The notes below the pieces were generated by a model, which was not told where the DNA came from, searched no databases, and saw nothing but the letters and a program-made list of their open reading frames with translations. A stretch of 6,318 bases of DNA from Thermoplasmata archaeon (GTDB taxonomy: Archaea; Thermoplasmatota; Thermoplasmata; Thermoplasmatales; Thermoplasmataceae), in the NCBI GenBank assembly GCA_021790415.1, contig JAJYDZ010000110.1, positions 1-6,318 of the forward strand, in the 5' to 3' direction. Made by a program: the position numbers and the translations under genes. Positions 6,047-6,318 of the stretch are shown here, in pieces; the stretch's first letter is position 1, and every line of letters starts with the position of its first letter.

Positions 6047-6318
6047 ATGCACGAATCATCCATACAAATTCCGATCAAGAAAGGGCAGCGTTTTGCGGAT
6101 GCGCTCGGCCGCAAGGACGGCGAGATCGTTGCTGCAAGGTTCAGTGGGGCACTCTTTGATCTATCCAGTATATCGCCCTCAGACGGTACATTCGAGGCAG
6201 TCAATGTCCACTCCAAGGATGGCATGAAGATACTCAGGCATTCTGCCGCTCACCTTATGGCGCAGGCAACCCTTCAGATCTATCCTGATGCGCGTCTTAA
6301 TGCAGGTCCCCCGACAGA
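6047..6318 (+). CDS. thrS: Threonyl-tRNA synthetase, N-terminal part; runs off the right edge
   Basis: ThrRS charges tRNA-Thr with threonine and removes mischarged serine. The first 90 codons are visible. Residues 6-55 form a TGS-like domain (IQIPIKKGQRFADAL, with ARFSGALFDLSS). Residues 60-90 begin the editing domain: ILRHSAAHLMAQA (62-74) carries the HxxxH pair H65/H69 that is part of the serine-editing site. YPDARLNAGPP follows, where the family has 'FPdaklaiGPviedGFYYD'. This is the bacterial-type N-terminus, not the DTD-like editing domain of many archaeal ThrRS. The ATG at 6047 is the first start in this frame after the TATA box. G+C is visibly higher than in the genes to the left, which suggests that thrS belongs to the chromosomal backbone and the left part is acquired. 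The catalytic core lies outside the window. Confidence 0.9.
   Translation, partial: MHESSIQIPIKKGQRFADALGRKDGEIVAARFSGALFDLSSISPSDGTFEAVNVHSKDGMKILRHSAAHLMAQATLQIYPDARLNAGPPT

Noticed and set aside
6010..6227. Open frames on both strands over the start of thrS
   Set aside because: The thrS frame has clear family motifs and a matching TATA box; the others are overlapping shadows.

Overview
The window looks archaeal. AT-rich TATA boxes sit about 24-27 bases upstream of start codons with no room for a Shine-Dalgarno leader (clearest at 448 and 6047), which is the leaderless architecture common in Thermoplasmata and related Euryarchaeota. The only convincing Shine-Dalgarno-like site lies inside an operon, ahead of herA. 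A NurA-HerA gene pair is also typical of archaea. The species cannot be named from the sequence; a Thermoplasmata-like host is an inference.

Layout. The left edge (1-236, minus strand) holds the 5' end of a type I restriction-modification gene, hsdM. It is interrupted by an in-frame TGA exactly where the family usually has Trp, and a 22-codon frame with a CxxC motif overlaps its start. A non-coding gap follows, then a lone plus-strand gene (448-1254) with its own TATA box and a downstream T-tract. It encodes an unrecognised 268-residue protein with a possible Mrr-like (D...QxK) nuclease core. A gap of about 355 bases leads to a tight three-gene operon (1611-5829): a NurA-family nuclease, a HerA-family hexameric ATPase, and a DruA/DUF4338 protein. 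The nurA and herA genes overlap by 8 bases, and herA and the DruA gene are 3 bases apart. Next comes a hairpin and a GC-richer block of about 100 bases that looks like a gene remnant (5847-5970). The window ends with the 5' part of thrS (6047-6318), a housekeeping gene of visibly higher G+C.

Interpretation. The AT-rich stretch from hsdM to the DruA gene reads as a defence island next to thrS. The main find is the NurA-HerA-DruA operon. NurA-HerA is known as a DNA end-resection nuclease-translocase pair that normally works with Mre11-Rad50, which is absent here. DruA is the signature protein of the Druantia anti-phage system, where it accompanies the large helicase DruE, also absent here. I infer a candidate defence system in which a NurA-HerA motor-nuclease takes the place of the Druantia helicase. 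The decayed hsdM and the remnant next to thrS suggest an island with gene turnover.
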